DNA of 64,000 bases. It comes from Berberis thunbergii (Eukaryota; Streptophyta; Magnoliopsida; Ranunculales; Berberidaceae). Positions within the stretch are counted from its first letter, which is position 1. Every line of letters begins with the position of its first letter. The notes beneath the pieces are model-generated. The model saw nothing but the letters and a program-made list of their open reading frames with translations. It did no database searches and was not told where the DNA came from. The translations under genes were made by a program, and so were the position numbers. The DNA is taken from contig QNQO01000679.1 of NCBI GenBank assembly GCA_003290165.1, forward strand, positions 372,001 through 436,000. The letters are read 5' to 3'. Positions 10,723 through 21,959 of the stretch are shown here, in pieces.

Positions 10723-11170
10723 GAGATGTAGAATATTATTCACAGTTCTTCACTGCACAAAGTTTCTTTTGCACAAAAGTAATAAGAAACAGATTAACCA
10801 AATTGATTATCCCAGTTTCCTTAATGAGTTGGCTCTGGTCAGGCATATGCCCACTGATGGGTTGGACTGAATAATTCGGAGGTAGAATTGCCGTTGATGT
10901 CGAGGTGGATGGCTATGGCCTGGGCAATGGTACTACCACTTTCTGAATTTTGAATGCACCGGCTTGAATTTCCTCCCAATAGAGTGTAAATGAGGAATCC
11001 AAACCCAGTTTTGGACCGTTTCCTTCCCTACTTTGAATCCATTTCTAATCTTTGATTGTCAAATCCTTTTTCCTGTGAAGCCCAATGTGAGCAAATTTGA
11101 AGCCCATCAAACTACTTTGGCCCAAGTCCTGAAACACAAAGGCTGAACATTCTTTTTGGAGCTTTTCTAG
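10723..11170. other. Gene-free stretch
   Basis: No coding region or recognised repeat. Several AAGCCCA/GGCCCA words (TCP/telo-box-like promoter words) are present at 11,080-11,130, but no linked gene was found. Confidence 0.4.
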
Positions 11171-11304
11171 CTGGCCTGGGTTGACTGCTTGGGTGGGTGA
11201 ATTTACACTTTTGCCCCCTCCTTTTTAAACACTTTTTCAAAAAGGTTGTTAAAGAGGGGGGGCAAAAGTGTAAATTCGCCCCCCAGGCAGTCAACCCAGG
11301 CTGG
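11171..11304. repeat. 134-bp hairpin (perfectly nested inverted repeat)
   Basis: The left arm from CTGGCCTGGGTTGACTGC (11,171) to TTTGCCCCCTCC pairs with the right arm ending CAGTCAACCCAGGCTGG (11,304). The arms are nearly 57 bp long with few mismatches. The loop holds a second small palindrome, CCTTTTTAAAC...CAAAAAGG. The whole unit would fold into one long stem. It may be a MITE or a small-RNA-producing hairpin. Confidence 0.8.
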
Positions 11305-11407
11305 AAACCCAGGCCATTTAGAATTTCGGTTCTTTTTGATAATCTCATGAACTCAATCTCCTTCTTTCTTCTGTTTTTTTCCTCTTCAGAATATGACAAT
11401 ACTAAAG

Positions 11408-11560
11408 AGCAGTTCTAAATGTCGAGGAAACAGGTTAGGGAAGCGACGTGGCGGGGTGGAGACCGTCCACTCTGCTTAGGATGCGTGCCGTCGTTTTTGG
11501 TGCGCGCATCTCAAGCTGGGCGAGAGAGATTCTTAAGAGCCAAATCCCAAGTGTCAAGGG
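11408..11560. mobile_element. Degenerate fold-back MITE of the TTCTAAATGTCGAGG family
   Basis: It begins AGTTCTAAATGTCGAGGAAA, the same end as the element at 16,197. It includes the internal ATGCG-CGCATCTC words shared by the family. The right end is poorly preserved, so the border is approximate. Confidence 0.45.
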
Positions 11561-12960
11561 AGCATCAAGACCCGTCATCATTTTTTTTTTATATGTTTTG
11601 CTTCTGTTTTTAATTTGTTTTTATTTTATTTTATATGTTCTTCATTTTCATCTATTTTATTTATTTTCATCACGTTTTTTTTTGGCTCCTCTGATACTAG
11701 GGACTTGGCTCTTAGGAATGGTTCATCCCTTTTGGCAATGCCATAATAATAAATAAATAATTTAAAAAAACACCCTAACTAGACCTCATATAAGACCTCT
11801 GCCCCAATAACAAATTAACAATACCACCAAAAATCTTTAGAAGACCACCAACAATTGAAAGGCTCGAATATTCCCTGGGATGTGCAACACATACCCATAC
11901 CAATTGATTGGTGATAATCTCTAAATATGCAACTAGCTAATGGTGGATATAGGTGAGTGGACCCAAATGGATCCAATTTGTATATTTATATTTACCAGTA
12001 AAAAAAGAAATATAAACACACAAAGTGATGAGAATGAGATGCTTTCAATCATCGATTCAAGATACCTATCATTAGGTGCTGGTTGCATTGATGGTTAGGA
12101 ATTTTGGGTGAATTTAATACCATTTTTATTTTGTTTGGTGGTACATATTTAAAAGTGGGGGTCTACAATTGAAGGAATTTTGGATTAGACTATTGTAACA
12201 TGCCCATGCTTGATCTAGAGGGCATTTTCTATGAGTTTATTTTGAAAGGGGAAAAAAAGAAGTTATAAATGGGTCCAATTTTGGTATTTTCAAGCCTAAA
12301 ACTTAACTTAAGCTTGAACTTATCGGAACAGTTTGGATTTTGAATCGAAACGCAGCCTAAAATTTGATGTTGTGAATAAAGTTTCAGCAAGAAAATAAAA
12401 TTTAAAATAATGTTTAATAAATGCCTTTCCGAACAGATTTTTGTCAAAGCATTTTTTTTAGAACAAAAAATGGTAAATAAGCATCTACTTGAACTTTTTT
12501 CAACCGAAACATTTTGCCAGAAATATTATTTTTCATTCCACCAAACCCCCTAAACATTTCCTAAACGTGCATTGAGCATAGAATTTCGAGTATTAACACA
12601 TTCTAAATTATACGAACAATGTCAACCATTGTTATTAATCAATACTAACTTATCTATTTGTTCTGATATAAGTCATTTTTTTCATTACGGGTACATGAAT
12701 TAGAGTAATTATATGTAACATTTTTTTTTACGTTTTAACCACTTTTATAGATGATGTTTATGGTTGTGTATTAAAAATAATAGGTAAAAAGTGTTAAAAA
12801 ATCTAAAGAGGCATAGAATTACTCCATGAATTATGGATAAACATAAATAAAAGTCTTTTTAGTTAAAAGTGTATCAACTGAGTTGGTAGAGATATGACAG
12901 ATGATATCAGAGACCACGAGCTTAAACTAAATGACATGGGGGTGAGAAGGGTTAAGGATA
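11561..12960. other. Gene-free AT-rich stretch with a dispersed repeat
   Basis: Low-complexity T-rich DNA at 11,580-11,690. At 11,840-11,890 AGACCACCAACAATTGAAAG and GATGTGCAACACATAC closely match 17,735-17,795, the DNA just left of the first gypsy LTR, so this is a dispersed repeat. Otherwise only random short ORFs. Confidence 0.5.
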
Positions 12961-12970
12961 AAAATAACAT

Positions 12971-13101
12971 TAATTCTAAATGGCGAGGAAGGAGGGTATA
13001 ACCGCTCATCTCCCTCGAGATGCGCACCTTCACAAATCTCAAGAAGGCGAATGGTAAAACTCCCTCCTTCGCCCTTTTCCACGCCGCCTAGGCGAACTCT
13101 A
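12971..13101. mobile_element. Fold-back MITE, second family member
   Basis: ATTCTAAATGGCGAGGAAGG at the left and a right half with CCTTCGCCCTTTTCC form inverted arms around CCCTCGAGATGCGCACCTTC. The same words occur in the 16,197-16,397 element (CTCGAGATGTGCG). Borders are approximate and no target duplication is clear. Confidence 0.5.
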
Positions 13102-13672
13102 AAAATAAATAAATAAATAAGAGGATGCCTTTATTTTTATTTATATTTTTTGATAATAAAGCCTTTAAATACTTCATGAGTTCATGAAAACCAACTAAAT
13201 ATAACAAAGAACGAATCATAGATTGACACCTGTCGATAATGACTCTAATCTGTCGCCGAATCAACAGCGGCTAGGATTAAGTTGAGAGAGACACGCATAA
13301 AGGACGGCCTTCATTACTGCTGTTGGTTCCAAAAAGCGACACAAACTGCTTTTACTCTCTTTTGACGTTTCATCGATTCAAAATGACAACTACGCCAGAA
13401 AAAACGGCTCAGCGGCTGTAGCCGGTCACCTCATTGTACGGGGTAGGCATTTACAAAATCGAATCCGTCACATCCGACGTGGCAAGGATTGGTTCGAGCG
13501 GAGATCTACTGGCTCTTATTCTGGTTTTTGGTAGTTTGTGGGGCCCGCCCGAAGCTTGTGCTCCGTTTGGTTGTTTCAGTGGTTTTAAATTTCAGTTTGT
13601 AGTTATTGTCAATTTGGAGGGATTTTTGGGATGACAAATAATGATGGTAACTGGTAAAGCTACAAAGCTCCT
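13102..13672. other. Gene-free stretch
   Basis: Starts with an AAATA-type A/T repeat. A GC-rich part around 13,400-13,560 lacks any recognisable protein. Confidence 0.4.
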
Positions 13673-13680
13673 CTTTCCAG

Positions 13681-14133
13681 TAGGGCTGAACAAAAAATCG
13701 AACAAATCGATCGAACCGATCAAAATTGAACGGATTGGTTCGGTTTAAATTCGGTTCGGATCGGTTTCGGTTTAAAAAAATGCAAAATCGAAGTGGTCGG
13801 TTCGGTTTTCGGTTTCTATGTGATTTAAACCGACCAAACCGAACCGAACCGAATATTTAAATATATTATATTATTTATATATAAAATAAAATATATTTTA
13901 TATATAAATAATATAATATGTTTAAATATTCGGTTCGGTTCGGTTTTATTTCGGTTTTGGTTCAATTTTAGTCGGTTCGGTTACGGTTTGTATAAATTGG
14001 AATCGGTTCGGTCTCGGATCGGTTTTGTTAATGGTCGGTTCGATTTCGGTTTGAAAATTTTAAAACCGACCTAAGTCGGTTCGGTTCACGGTTTAGGTGA
14101 AAAACCGAACCGTCGATTCGGTTTTCAGCCCTA
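13681..14133. mobile_element. hAT-type fold-back MITE rich in CGGTTCGGTT, with 8-bp target duplication
   Basis: The ends are TAGGGCTGAA and its exact reverse complement TTCAGCCCTA (10-bp perfect terminal repeats). Flanks CTTTCCAG (13,673-13,680) and CTTCCCAG (14,134-14,141) make an 8-bp duplication with one mismatch, the hAT length. The interior is a near-palindrome built of CGGTTCGGTTT / AAACCGAACCG units around an AT-only core at about 13,855-13,930. It is non-coding and therefore non-autonomous. Confidence 0.85.
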
Positions 14134-14141
14134 CTTCCCAG

Positions 14142-15420
14142 CAGTTGGATTAAATTTATGGGATCCCAATATTAACTATCTAGTAAATTTTCCTTGATTC
14201 TCTCTTGAACATTCCTTAATTAAATCAATTAACAGGTAAAAGATAAGAATCCAACTCTCATGAAACTTCTATAACTGACTTATCGGTTCCCCAATTCTTC
14301 ACAGCGAAGTTCTCTCCTCTCTACGTCTTTAAAAAAGAGAAAAAACAAAAACATTACGATTGAAGAACACTGTCAAAGTGAAAGAGCTTACATAGTGATC
14401 AATAAAATTGTACTTGAACTGTATGGTATGTAATCTATCGGAAAAGCTTTGAGCGCCAAGGGTACATTTTTAAGGGTTGGGCATGTAGAGCTTAGCGTGA
14501 AGGAAGAAAGAATTAGAGAAGTTTGAGGACGTGTGAATTCTTTCCTGAGTAATTCTAGAGAGCCAGGTCCACAACTTCAGGCTGGTCCATCACCATCCAT
14601 CAATCTACGCATGCTAAAAATGAATCCATCTCTAGAATAATAGATGGTGATGGGCTATGGGCTTGACTCTCTAGCAAAGCTCTTATTTCCTATATTACAT
14701 ATTGCACGGTTTAATCCAATAGTTATAAAAAAAAAAAAGAGCTTACCAACATTAGAGCTAGTCATATCATCTCTCTTTTGGGATTTGTATTCTTCAATTT
14801 GGATGTGAATGCATGGAGGAGTATTGATGGGTCTCGAGAGGATTAACAATTTACAAAAGAAATATCATAGTCTCACATCATCTGGGTAAAAAATAGTGAT
14901 TTATTATATATTTACGATTTTAAATCTACAAAGTACTACACATTTTAAAATCGTACAAATGTGTGAGCGAACTTGAGGGGAAGGTATGGAGCCCATGAAT
15001 CCACTCCAACACACGCAAGACGATTTTGTATAACTAGCTCCCCCTGAATTCATTGAAACTTCAAATTTGTTCAAATTATACATTAGACGTGGTCCAATTC
15101 AGCATCAAACTCCTCAATTCAGAGTCATTTATTAAGTCCAATTTCTTGAAGAAAAATCTATGTGACCGACATAGGGCGTGTTTGTTTCAAACACAACCGT
15201 GAGCCGCTCAGAGGAGTCCATGTTGTACAATGCAAAAGTAGAACACGTTCAATGTGTCGTCAAGGTTCTCTTGCCAAAGAGACCTTTTAAATGCCGAAAC
15301 TATCCTCGTGAGATTTTGAAATGTCGAAAACGCCCAGATTCAGGTTAGGCACTCAACCTACCACCAACTTTTAACCTTTTCACAGAAAAGAAAGTCTAAC
15401 AAAGTTTTTACCCTGATTCT
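14142..15420. other. Gene-free stretch
   Basis: No recognised gene. A small inverted repeat TACGATTTTA / TAAAATCGTA lies at about 14,915-14,957, and an A run near 14,730. Confidence 0.4.
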
Positions 15421-15515
15421 AGAGGGCGAGGGAGACTGTGCGAGGGAGGGGGCAAGGGCAGCCCAACACCGCTCACCCTCCTCAAGATGCGCGGTGATCT
15501 CCCTAGATGTACTCA
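15421..15515. mobile_element. Fragment of the fold-back MITE family
   Basis: GAGGGCGAGGGAGA, CACCGCTCACCCTCCTCAAG and ATGCGCGGTG echo the 12,971 and 16,197 elements. Ends are not resolvable. Confidence 0.35.
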
Positions 15516-16076
15516 AGTTTTTATCTGTCCCAAGCCATTTCGTTTTATAGCTTTGAAGTGACATTTTTACCCATTATAGCTTATACCACATTTTCCGACT
15601 TTTTTTTTGTTATATTTGGAAAAATAGAAATAAACAGTTAGATGAGATAAATGAGAGGAAAGTTTAGGCTTTTTCTCTCTATGTTAGCTACAATATAATA
15701 AAGATCCCATTGTTCCAAAAGTGCCATGCAGGACCTACATTTTATGAAGGAATGAGAATCAACTACTCTTGGCCACCATACAGCAATTTATTATTGTATG
15801 ATATAAAAAAAACCCCTAATAAAATGCAAAATTCCGGAATAATACTAGGTACCAAAAGGTACTTTAGATGAAAGACTACCTAGACGAATACGAATGTCCC
15901 TCTAGCAAGAGTCTAACCTGTTTAGCTGACTTTGAGCCAATTTAAAAAAAAAAAAAAAAAAGTTATTAGCATATTGCGGGGGACACTAATTGTTAGAACC
16001 TGTTTTAAAATATTTAATGACAAGCCAAAGAGATTTGCGCTTGTTGCATATCCTTCACGGATGCCCTATAGACGTT
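15516..16076. other. Gene-free stretch
   Basis: T run near 15,601 and an A run near 15,944. No coding sequence or clear element. Confidence 0.4.
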
Positions 16077-16196
16077 TCCCTTGTCAATAGATCTAACTAC
16101 AAATTAGGCACTACGAGTTACTACTATCATTGGATAGGAACCCGTAGAATTCACTAATTACAGTTCAGTTTTTCAAACATCTCCTGTCTTTTATAA

Positions 16197-16397
16197 GAGA
16201 GATTCTAAATGTTGAGGGAAAGGGCGAGGAAACGAGCGAGGGAAATAAGGTGGCGAGGTGAAATCCGTTCATTTTCCTCGAGATGTGCGTGAAAAAAGTC
16301 AACGCACAAATCTCGAGGGAAATGAACGACTTTCATCTCGTCACCTCATTTCCCTCGCTCGTTTCCTCACCCTTTTCCTCGACATTTAGAATTTCTC
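16197..16397. mobile_element. 201-bp palindromic MITE with 9-bp target duplication (Mutator-like)
   Basis: Two ~92-bp arms, almost exact inverted copies, flank an ~11-bp loop. Terminal sequences are GAGAGATTCTAAATG and, inverted, GAGAAATTCTAAATG. CTTTTATAA occurs at 16,188-16,196 and 16,398-16,406, a 9-bp duplication typical of Mutator-like elements. The paralogue near 25,170 reads CTCCTATCTTTATAACACCC without the element, which is the empty site. Confidence 0.9.
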
Positions 16398-16968
16398 CTT
16401 TTATAATACCCAAGTTACAAACCCATGTATTTCAAGATTATTTTTTCTTTGTTCGAGATATAAATATTTAAAAAGGGTGGGTGCCGCGGATGGGGTTCCG
16501 TTGCTAACCAATTCCTCCTCATTTTCATTCTTTTACGCAGCTAGTGTTTATGAAATGAAATGAAACCTCTTCCTGCTTTACATTTCATCACATTCAGAAA
16601 ATGTAGAAGTTGAACCTTTATTTTTATGTTGCCTGTCAGTTGCAACTTTCTCTAAGGCGATAAAGACCCAATTGCCCTTAGAAAGTTTAAGAATGCCGAC
16701 TTGGCAAATTGACCGCTCACCTCTTGAGTCTGGACAGTTGCATTCAGTTTTTTTATTATTTGAGTCAAACAACTTTGAGTTGAGTTTTGTAATAGAGTCG
16801 TGTTTGGTTAACGGATGTTTTACTTTATAATATCTCGGTCGATAGGTCAATTTACTATTTTTTGTGTTCAATGTAAATAGTGATATAAATATTTTTTTAA
16901 AGGTGATGAGAAAGCGTCGGGTTTGGATTTATCATTTGCACTGAATTAGTCAATAATTAGATTGAGTA

Positions 16969-17077
16969 GTCAATAGGTACTAGTTCAGCTAGTAGGCTTG
17001 TATCGAATGATATCACAAGTTCGACACTCCAAGAAAAGCTAATAGATAAAGAAAAAACATTAATAAAAAAAAACTAC
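16969..17077 (+). mobile_element. Short tRNA-derived SINE with target duplication
   Basis: A-box-like TAGTTCAGCTAGTAGG and B-box-like ACAAGTTCGACACTCC are followed by an A-rich tail. TAGATTGAGTA (16,958-16,968) and TAGATCGAGTA (17,078-17,088) form an 11-bp duplication with one mismatch. The paralogous block near 25,660 lacks it. Confidence 0.7.
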
Positions 17078-17225
17078 TAGATCGAGTACATTTTAAATTG
17101 ACTAAATATAAGGTAAATCCCTTATCTACTCCCATCTCATGATGAGAGAACCTAAACTAAGTGGGTTCCATTGTCAACCGATTTTATTTAACTAAATGGT
17201 AGCAAGGTAGGAAAAAATGGCAATT

Positions 17226-17439
17226 TTTTAAATATAATAACTTACTTTTAAGTGATTTAATTAATTGCAGTTTTTTTGTCTTGCTCGTCCGAATGCATTG
17301 GAAGAAAGAAACTTTGATAATACATCAAATAAGCCTCTCATTACGATCGTACATATGGCAAAGATCGTTCATCACTAGATCAGGTGTTTCACTTACGGCC
17401 CGACTCGTCAAGCCCAAAAATGCAGATCCATCAATTAAA
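17226..17439. other. Gene-free stretch
   Basis: Short unclassified DNA between the paralogous block and an LTR fragment. Confidence 0.35.
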
Positions 17440-17625
17440 GCCCAAAAAGGCCCTTCAAAACTGATCGTAATCAAATGTCTCAATTCAGGCCCAACGAGTT
17501 TCTCCCTTAAATAGGAGAGACGTTACGAGGAGACGAGTCATGATGAGAATCATTCCTCTAATAACGTATCTCAAATAAGGAGGAGACTGTTACAAAAAAC
17601 GTCCCCTTCATCACGCCCCATAAGT
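17440..17625 (-). mobile_element. Gypsy LTR fragment in opposite orientation to the array
   Basis: TTCAGGCCCAACGAGTTTCT, GAGTCATGATGAGAATCATT and GGAGGAGACTGTTACA resemble the reverse complement of the array LTR core near 53,820-53,950 (GGAGACTGTTACAG, AGAGTCATGG, TTCAGGCCCAATAA). It is therefore a separate, inverted LTR remnant. Confidence 0.55.
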
Positions 17626-17795
17626 TGCGCAGAGAATTAATAACGGACATTATATAAGATAAAAATGAACATTCAACAAAAGTAGTACAGATTAAGCACT
17701 CTCTCCTATAGATTAACTAACTTAAGCAACAACCTTTACAAGACCACCAACAATTGAAAGACTCTAAAATTCCCATAGGCATGTGCAGCACATAC

Positions 17796-18660
17796 TGATG
17801 GGGTCAGTTCCTGCTCTCCTTGACCTTGACTTGCACAAGGAACACATGTGAGCCAAAAACCACCATTGTGGCGGTCGATGACACTTTCATGCTTAAGTCA
17901 AACAAGGCTTGAGAAAAGTGCAATGTTGTAAATTGGGTTCTATAGCGTACATTTGTTCCTCGATCTTGCCTTGTTTATCATGCGAGAGTCCTTATTCGGC
18001 TATGCCTTTGGTGGCGTAGTTTAGGAAAATATGTCTGTTACGAGATCATTTTCTTGTTGAGAGTCATCCATGTAAGAGAGTTTTCATACATGACTTGTAC
18101 TCTGATATCTGTTGGAGGTTCTTCCCTTGCAGAGTGTTGTCCATGTAGAAGAATTTTCATGCACGACTTAGACTCTGGTTTTTGTTTCCTAGTAGAGTCA
18201 ATGTATTGCTAGCTTGCCTATCCTAGGTCATACTCCTAAATATTTGTCATATTAGATCTTACGGGTACTGGGTTTGACCATGATTTATGGGCGTAATAAG
18301 GCACCGTTGATTGGGCCCAACCTCCTAGGACCTGCCTCAGTAGGCTTGGAATAATCTGGGCTTTGCCAGCTTGGGCGTTCATGTAGGCTCGCTATACTCA
18401 GTTGGTGAGATAGTCATGACATGTGTACGGTATGGATTACTGGGCAGTTTGATGAATCATCCGCTACTCCCCCTGAGTTAGTGACTCAACTCGTCGGTTC
18501 ACTAAGTCACGTTACAATGGAATTGGATGATCCCGATGATTGAGTCTGAATCATTTCCTCAAGCAGCGCATATTATTAATTGGGTGCGTGACTGCTAAAA
18601 GGGGCGGGAGTCTTTGCTTATATATAAGTCCCCTTCTCTGCAAAGTTTAGTTTCTTTACT
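17796..18660 (-). mobile_element. Diverged gypsy LTR (LTR1), 3' LTR of copy A
   Basis: It starts TGATGGGGTC. It carries the same ordered words as the other LTRs: GACTTGCA, CACCATTGTGG, ATGCTTAAGTCAAACA near the start and CTACTCCCCCTGAGTTAGTG near the end. Divergence is high and the right border is uncertain. A TATA-like TATATATAA near 18,619 lies at its right side in plus orientation and may drive the antisense accessory ORF. Confidence 0.55.
18619..18627 (+). promoter_or_regulatory. TATA box candidate for accessory ORF of copy A
   Basis: TATATATAA lies 137 bp upstream of the ATG at 18,764. A comparable CTATAAAAAGGG precedes the copy C ORF at 57,574, so position is conserved between copies. 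Confidence 0.45.
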
Positions 18661-18763
18661 TCTGCGATTTTTCAAAGGCACTGATTTGTTTTGCTTCTAT
18701 TTTTTGGCTTTGCTCAACCTTTCATTTTCCCGAGCGTAATCGAAAGTTCGTACGCTCTCTTTT

Positions 18764-21700
18764 ATGGCAGGCCAAAATCAACTTCCCGATGAACTGTTCG
18801 CTAAGGGCCGTGACTTTTTTTAGGAGAGGTTGATCTCATAGGTGAATCTAGTAGGCCTTCGCGAGAAGTATCGGATCCCCGATGATCTGGAGATTTTTAC
18901 ATTGGGAGTTAGTCAGATGCCTTTGTCTCCTTCAAAAGGATTTATTTGCTTGCACAGAGGTATGCTTCAATCAGGTGTTCATTTTCCTGTTATCAAGGAA
19001 ATTTAGCACTTCTTGAAGTACCTCAACATTTCGCCCGCTCAGCTAGTACCAAATGGGTAAATAACGGTGATCGTCATTTTAATCAAGGCGAAGGATGCTG
19101 GTCTTCGAGTGTCTCCGAGAGTGATCCAATTGCTCATCTCTCTTCGAGTGAAAGAGCATGTGTGCATGTTGAAGTCGCTGGCTTATTTGGGAAAGTTACC
19201 TGACGATTACAAGTTTTGGCAAAAGTATTGTTTCATGGCTCCTGCGGACTCGAAATAATTCGAGCTTGATGGTCATCTGATTGAACGGAAGTTCAAACAA
19301 CTTAGTGACTGTAATACTGTTCTTGATCTCACTCGTGTTGATTACATACTAAATTGTTATCCGTGTTTTTTGCAGGGAAATTTTTGACAACGCCTCTTTA
19401 TTCATAGGACAAAGCAGTTATGGATGAGTTTGTGACATGCCCTCATGCGGGTGGAAGATGTTGTGCAACCTGACAACATCAAGTGTAGCGGACTGTAGGC
19501 TTCCTGGCATGAGGCTCTTACTCTCTTCAGAGTCTTGTAACCGAAGCCTGATGGAGGGCCTCTTTCGAATAACAGGAAGCTCCCAAAGATCGAGATCCCT
19601 GCCCTTTAAGGAGAGCGGAATTGGATGAGGCATTTTCTTCATCTATGGTCTAAAAAAACATTACATCGTGTCTAGGCCTGCTTCCAGGCGGTTGGGGCTC
19701 AAAGTTGTTGGGCAAGATCTTGTTGCGTCCGCTGGGGAGGAAGTTGTTGCACTCACTGGGGCAGACACTGTTGCTTTCGACGAGCAAGATGCTCAGGAGA
19801 AAGTCCCCATTTCCCTTCCCGATCTAGAGAATGAGTATCTAAAAATGGTGGGCATAGAAGATGTGACGAAGCTTAACACTGAGTTGGCGAAGATTCTGAA
19901 CAACTTTTTGTTGCAGGCGCGAATGGTCACTTCATCTGATGCACGTCGGACTCGTCATTTTTCTTTGAAGGATTTCAAGTATGACCTTCCTCTCAGACTA
20001 GCAAAAGGTCGTCGGACCGTCATTTCTATGGCGAAAAGTCCCCTCTACGTCATCTGTACTGTTTTCCGTCCTGCTCTCGACCTCAACTTGAGGTGACAAC
20101 CGGTCTGAGAAATTATTCCCTTTCTTCTTCCCCTTCAACTGCTTTCGAATCGACTTGTTAGAAGGAGCTGATCGTTGTGAGCAAGGGGAAAGCAGTGGAG
20201 GAGGCCTCTGATGTGGTGAAGACGACAAAGGGCGGAACTGGCGTGATTGCGAGCCTAATGGACCTTCACCTAGATGCGCGAGTCAGCCTATGGTTGAAAA
20301 TCGAATCGCCAGTTCAATTTTTTACCTAAACCATGAACCGAACCGACTTTGGTCGATTTCAAAATTTTCAAATCAAAACCGATCAGGCCATTAACAAAAC
20401 CGAATCAAAATCTAATCAACTCTAATTTATGCAAACCATAACCGAATAGACTGACTATTTTAAACCTATTATATTATTTATTATATATTTTCGGTTGGTT
20501 CGATTTTGTAGGTTAAAATCACGTAGAAATCGAAAATCGAACTAATCACTTTGTTTTGAATTTTTTAAAACTGAACCGAATTGATCGATTCGGTTTTGAT
20601 CGGTTCGGTCGGTCTTTTGTTCAATCTTACCTCAGCCTATTTGCCCTGGATATGATAAGATGAGCAACCAGGCCTAACAACAGAAGGTTGGCGTTTCTTA
20701 TGCCTCTAGAAGACATATTTGTAGATGGAATGATTGGCTAGTGAATCATTTTCCGCATCCAAAATGGGATATGATAGGAGAGCGTATGGAAAAGGGGAAG
20801 AAACATATGATGCTAGGGATATCGTATCTGAACCAAGTTGACATCGCTGGAACGGAAATAAAGGCTGCTCGTAAGAGAGTATACACCATGAAGCAAATTT
20901 TTGCACATCTGCAGAGGTCGTATTTCGATGCTCTCCGCGAGATTGAATCATTGATGAAGTAGCTTGGCGGCAAGAGGCATGTTGATTCAGGGGTCCAACT
21001 GAGGACTTGCAGACAAAATCGAAGGCTCGGAGGGTCCACTTAGAATCGATTGAGTCCGACTTAGCCAATGTGACGTCTGTGAATGACGGGTTGAAAACAG
21101 AGCTAGATCACATTCAACGTGACTTGAAGTTTGTTTGGGAGGTTGTGGCTAAGATGCAGTCTAAGATTCAGACCTTGATTGATGAGAAAAACAACACGGA
21201 ATCTGAATGGGATGTCAGACATCAACAACTAGAGGTCGGTGTTGCTTTCAAAGTCAAGTTTGCGAGAACGACAAACGAGTAACTCTTCTTGACAAAAGAG
21301 CTTCCTTTCAGAGCCGAAAGTACGCAAGGAGAAACTTCTCAAGGCCCAGGGCACATTTCAGATCAGCAGAGTTGTGAAAAGAATGTTGGAGCTATTGGAG
21401 TTGACGGAAGAGGAGTATGCCGATTAGGATCTCTCATGTTACAGAAAAGTGGCATTTGCGGAGTTTTTGGAAGCTTCTGACCAATCACATGAAGAGAGTG
21501 ACCCAGATAAGGGTGTTGGGGAAGTAGCGCCTGCGGAACCATCATTTGTTTCTTTTCTTGCTAAGCCAAGTTCAACTGTATCTGAATCTCTTCCTGATAA
21601 AGAACAAACTCTGGATTTTTTGGGATCATCAATGAAATACGATTTGTTAAGTAGCACTTTGTATTTTCACTTTTTTTGGGACTTTTCCTTTTGAATCTTT
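18764..21700 (+). pseudogene. Retroelement accessory ORF (Transposase_28-like, antisense to gag), copy A
   Basis: The ATG at 18,764 starts MAGQNQLPDELFAKGRDFF, then a stop. The same frame continues GVSQMPLSPSKGFICLHRG, SGVHFPVIKEI, stop, HFLKYLNISPAQLVPNG. Hydrophobic 'GVHFP...LKYLNISPAQLVPNG' sequence is typical of the plant 'putative gypsy type transposon' family (Pfam Transposase_28). In Tat-lineage elements a related extra ORF lies antisense between pol and the 3' LTR (established knowledge). Downstream pieces 19,668-20,096 and 21,007-21,282 encode charged, probably coiled-coil sequence. Stops and frameshifts break it, and a hAT-type MITE sits inside at 20,291-20,631. Function of the family is unknown. 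Confidence 0.6.
20291..20631. mobile_element. Second CGGTT-type hAT MITE with exact 8-bp target duplication
   Basis: 341 bp flanked by TCAGCCTA at 20,283-20,290 and at 20,632-20,639, an exact 8-bp duplication. The interior has ACCGAACCGACTTTGG-like and CGGTTCGGTCGG words and an AT core like the element at 13,681, but the ends have decayed. It disrupts the copy A accessory ORF. Confidence 0.85.
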
Positions 21701-21959
21701 TCTATGTTGCCTTACCATGGTGTTGGTCTTTAGACAAGAGATTTGGCTAAGTCAGAAAACTGTCTAGTTGATTTGCTAATGAGAGTTACAACCGCTTATC
21801 TTGCGATTGCTCATAACATCAAGCAATTTTGGTATGTGCTCTTTAGAGATCCAGTAGTTTTCACGGCCAAACCTTGTAAGTTGTCTAAACTCCTTGCAGG
21901 GAGAATAATCTTGGCGGGCAATGTACCGTTCGAACTCATAGATTAATCACATTTTTCCG

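Larger units (their letters stand above)
16077..17225. repeat. Block paralogous to 25,016-25,800
   Basis: CCCTTGTCAATAGATCTAAC, ACCAATTCCTCCTCATTTTC, TATGAAATGAAATGAAAC and AAATTGACCG(C/T)TCACCT recur in the same order at 25,013-25,800. This copy carries two extra insertions (a MITE at 16,197 and a SINE at 16,969) that the other copy lacks. No protein is encoded. Confidence 0.85.
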
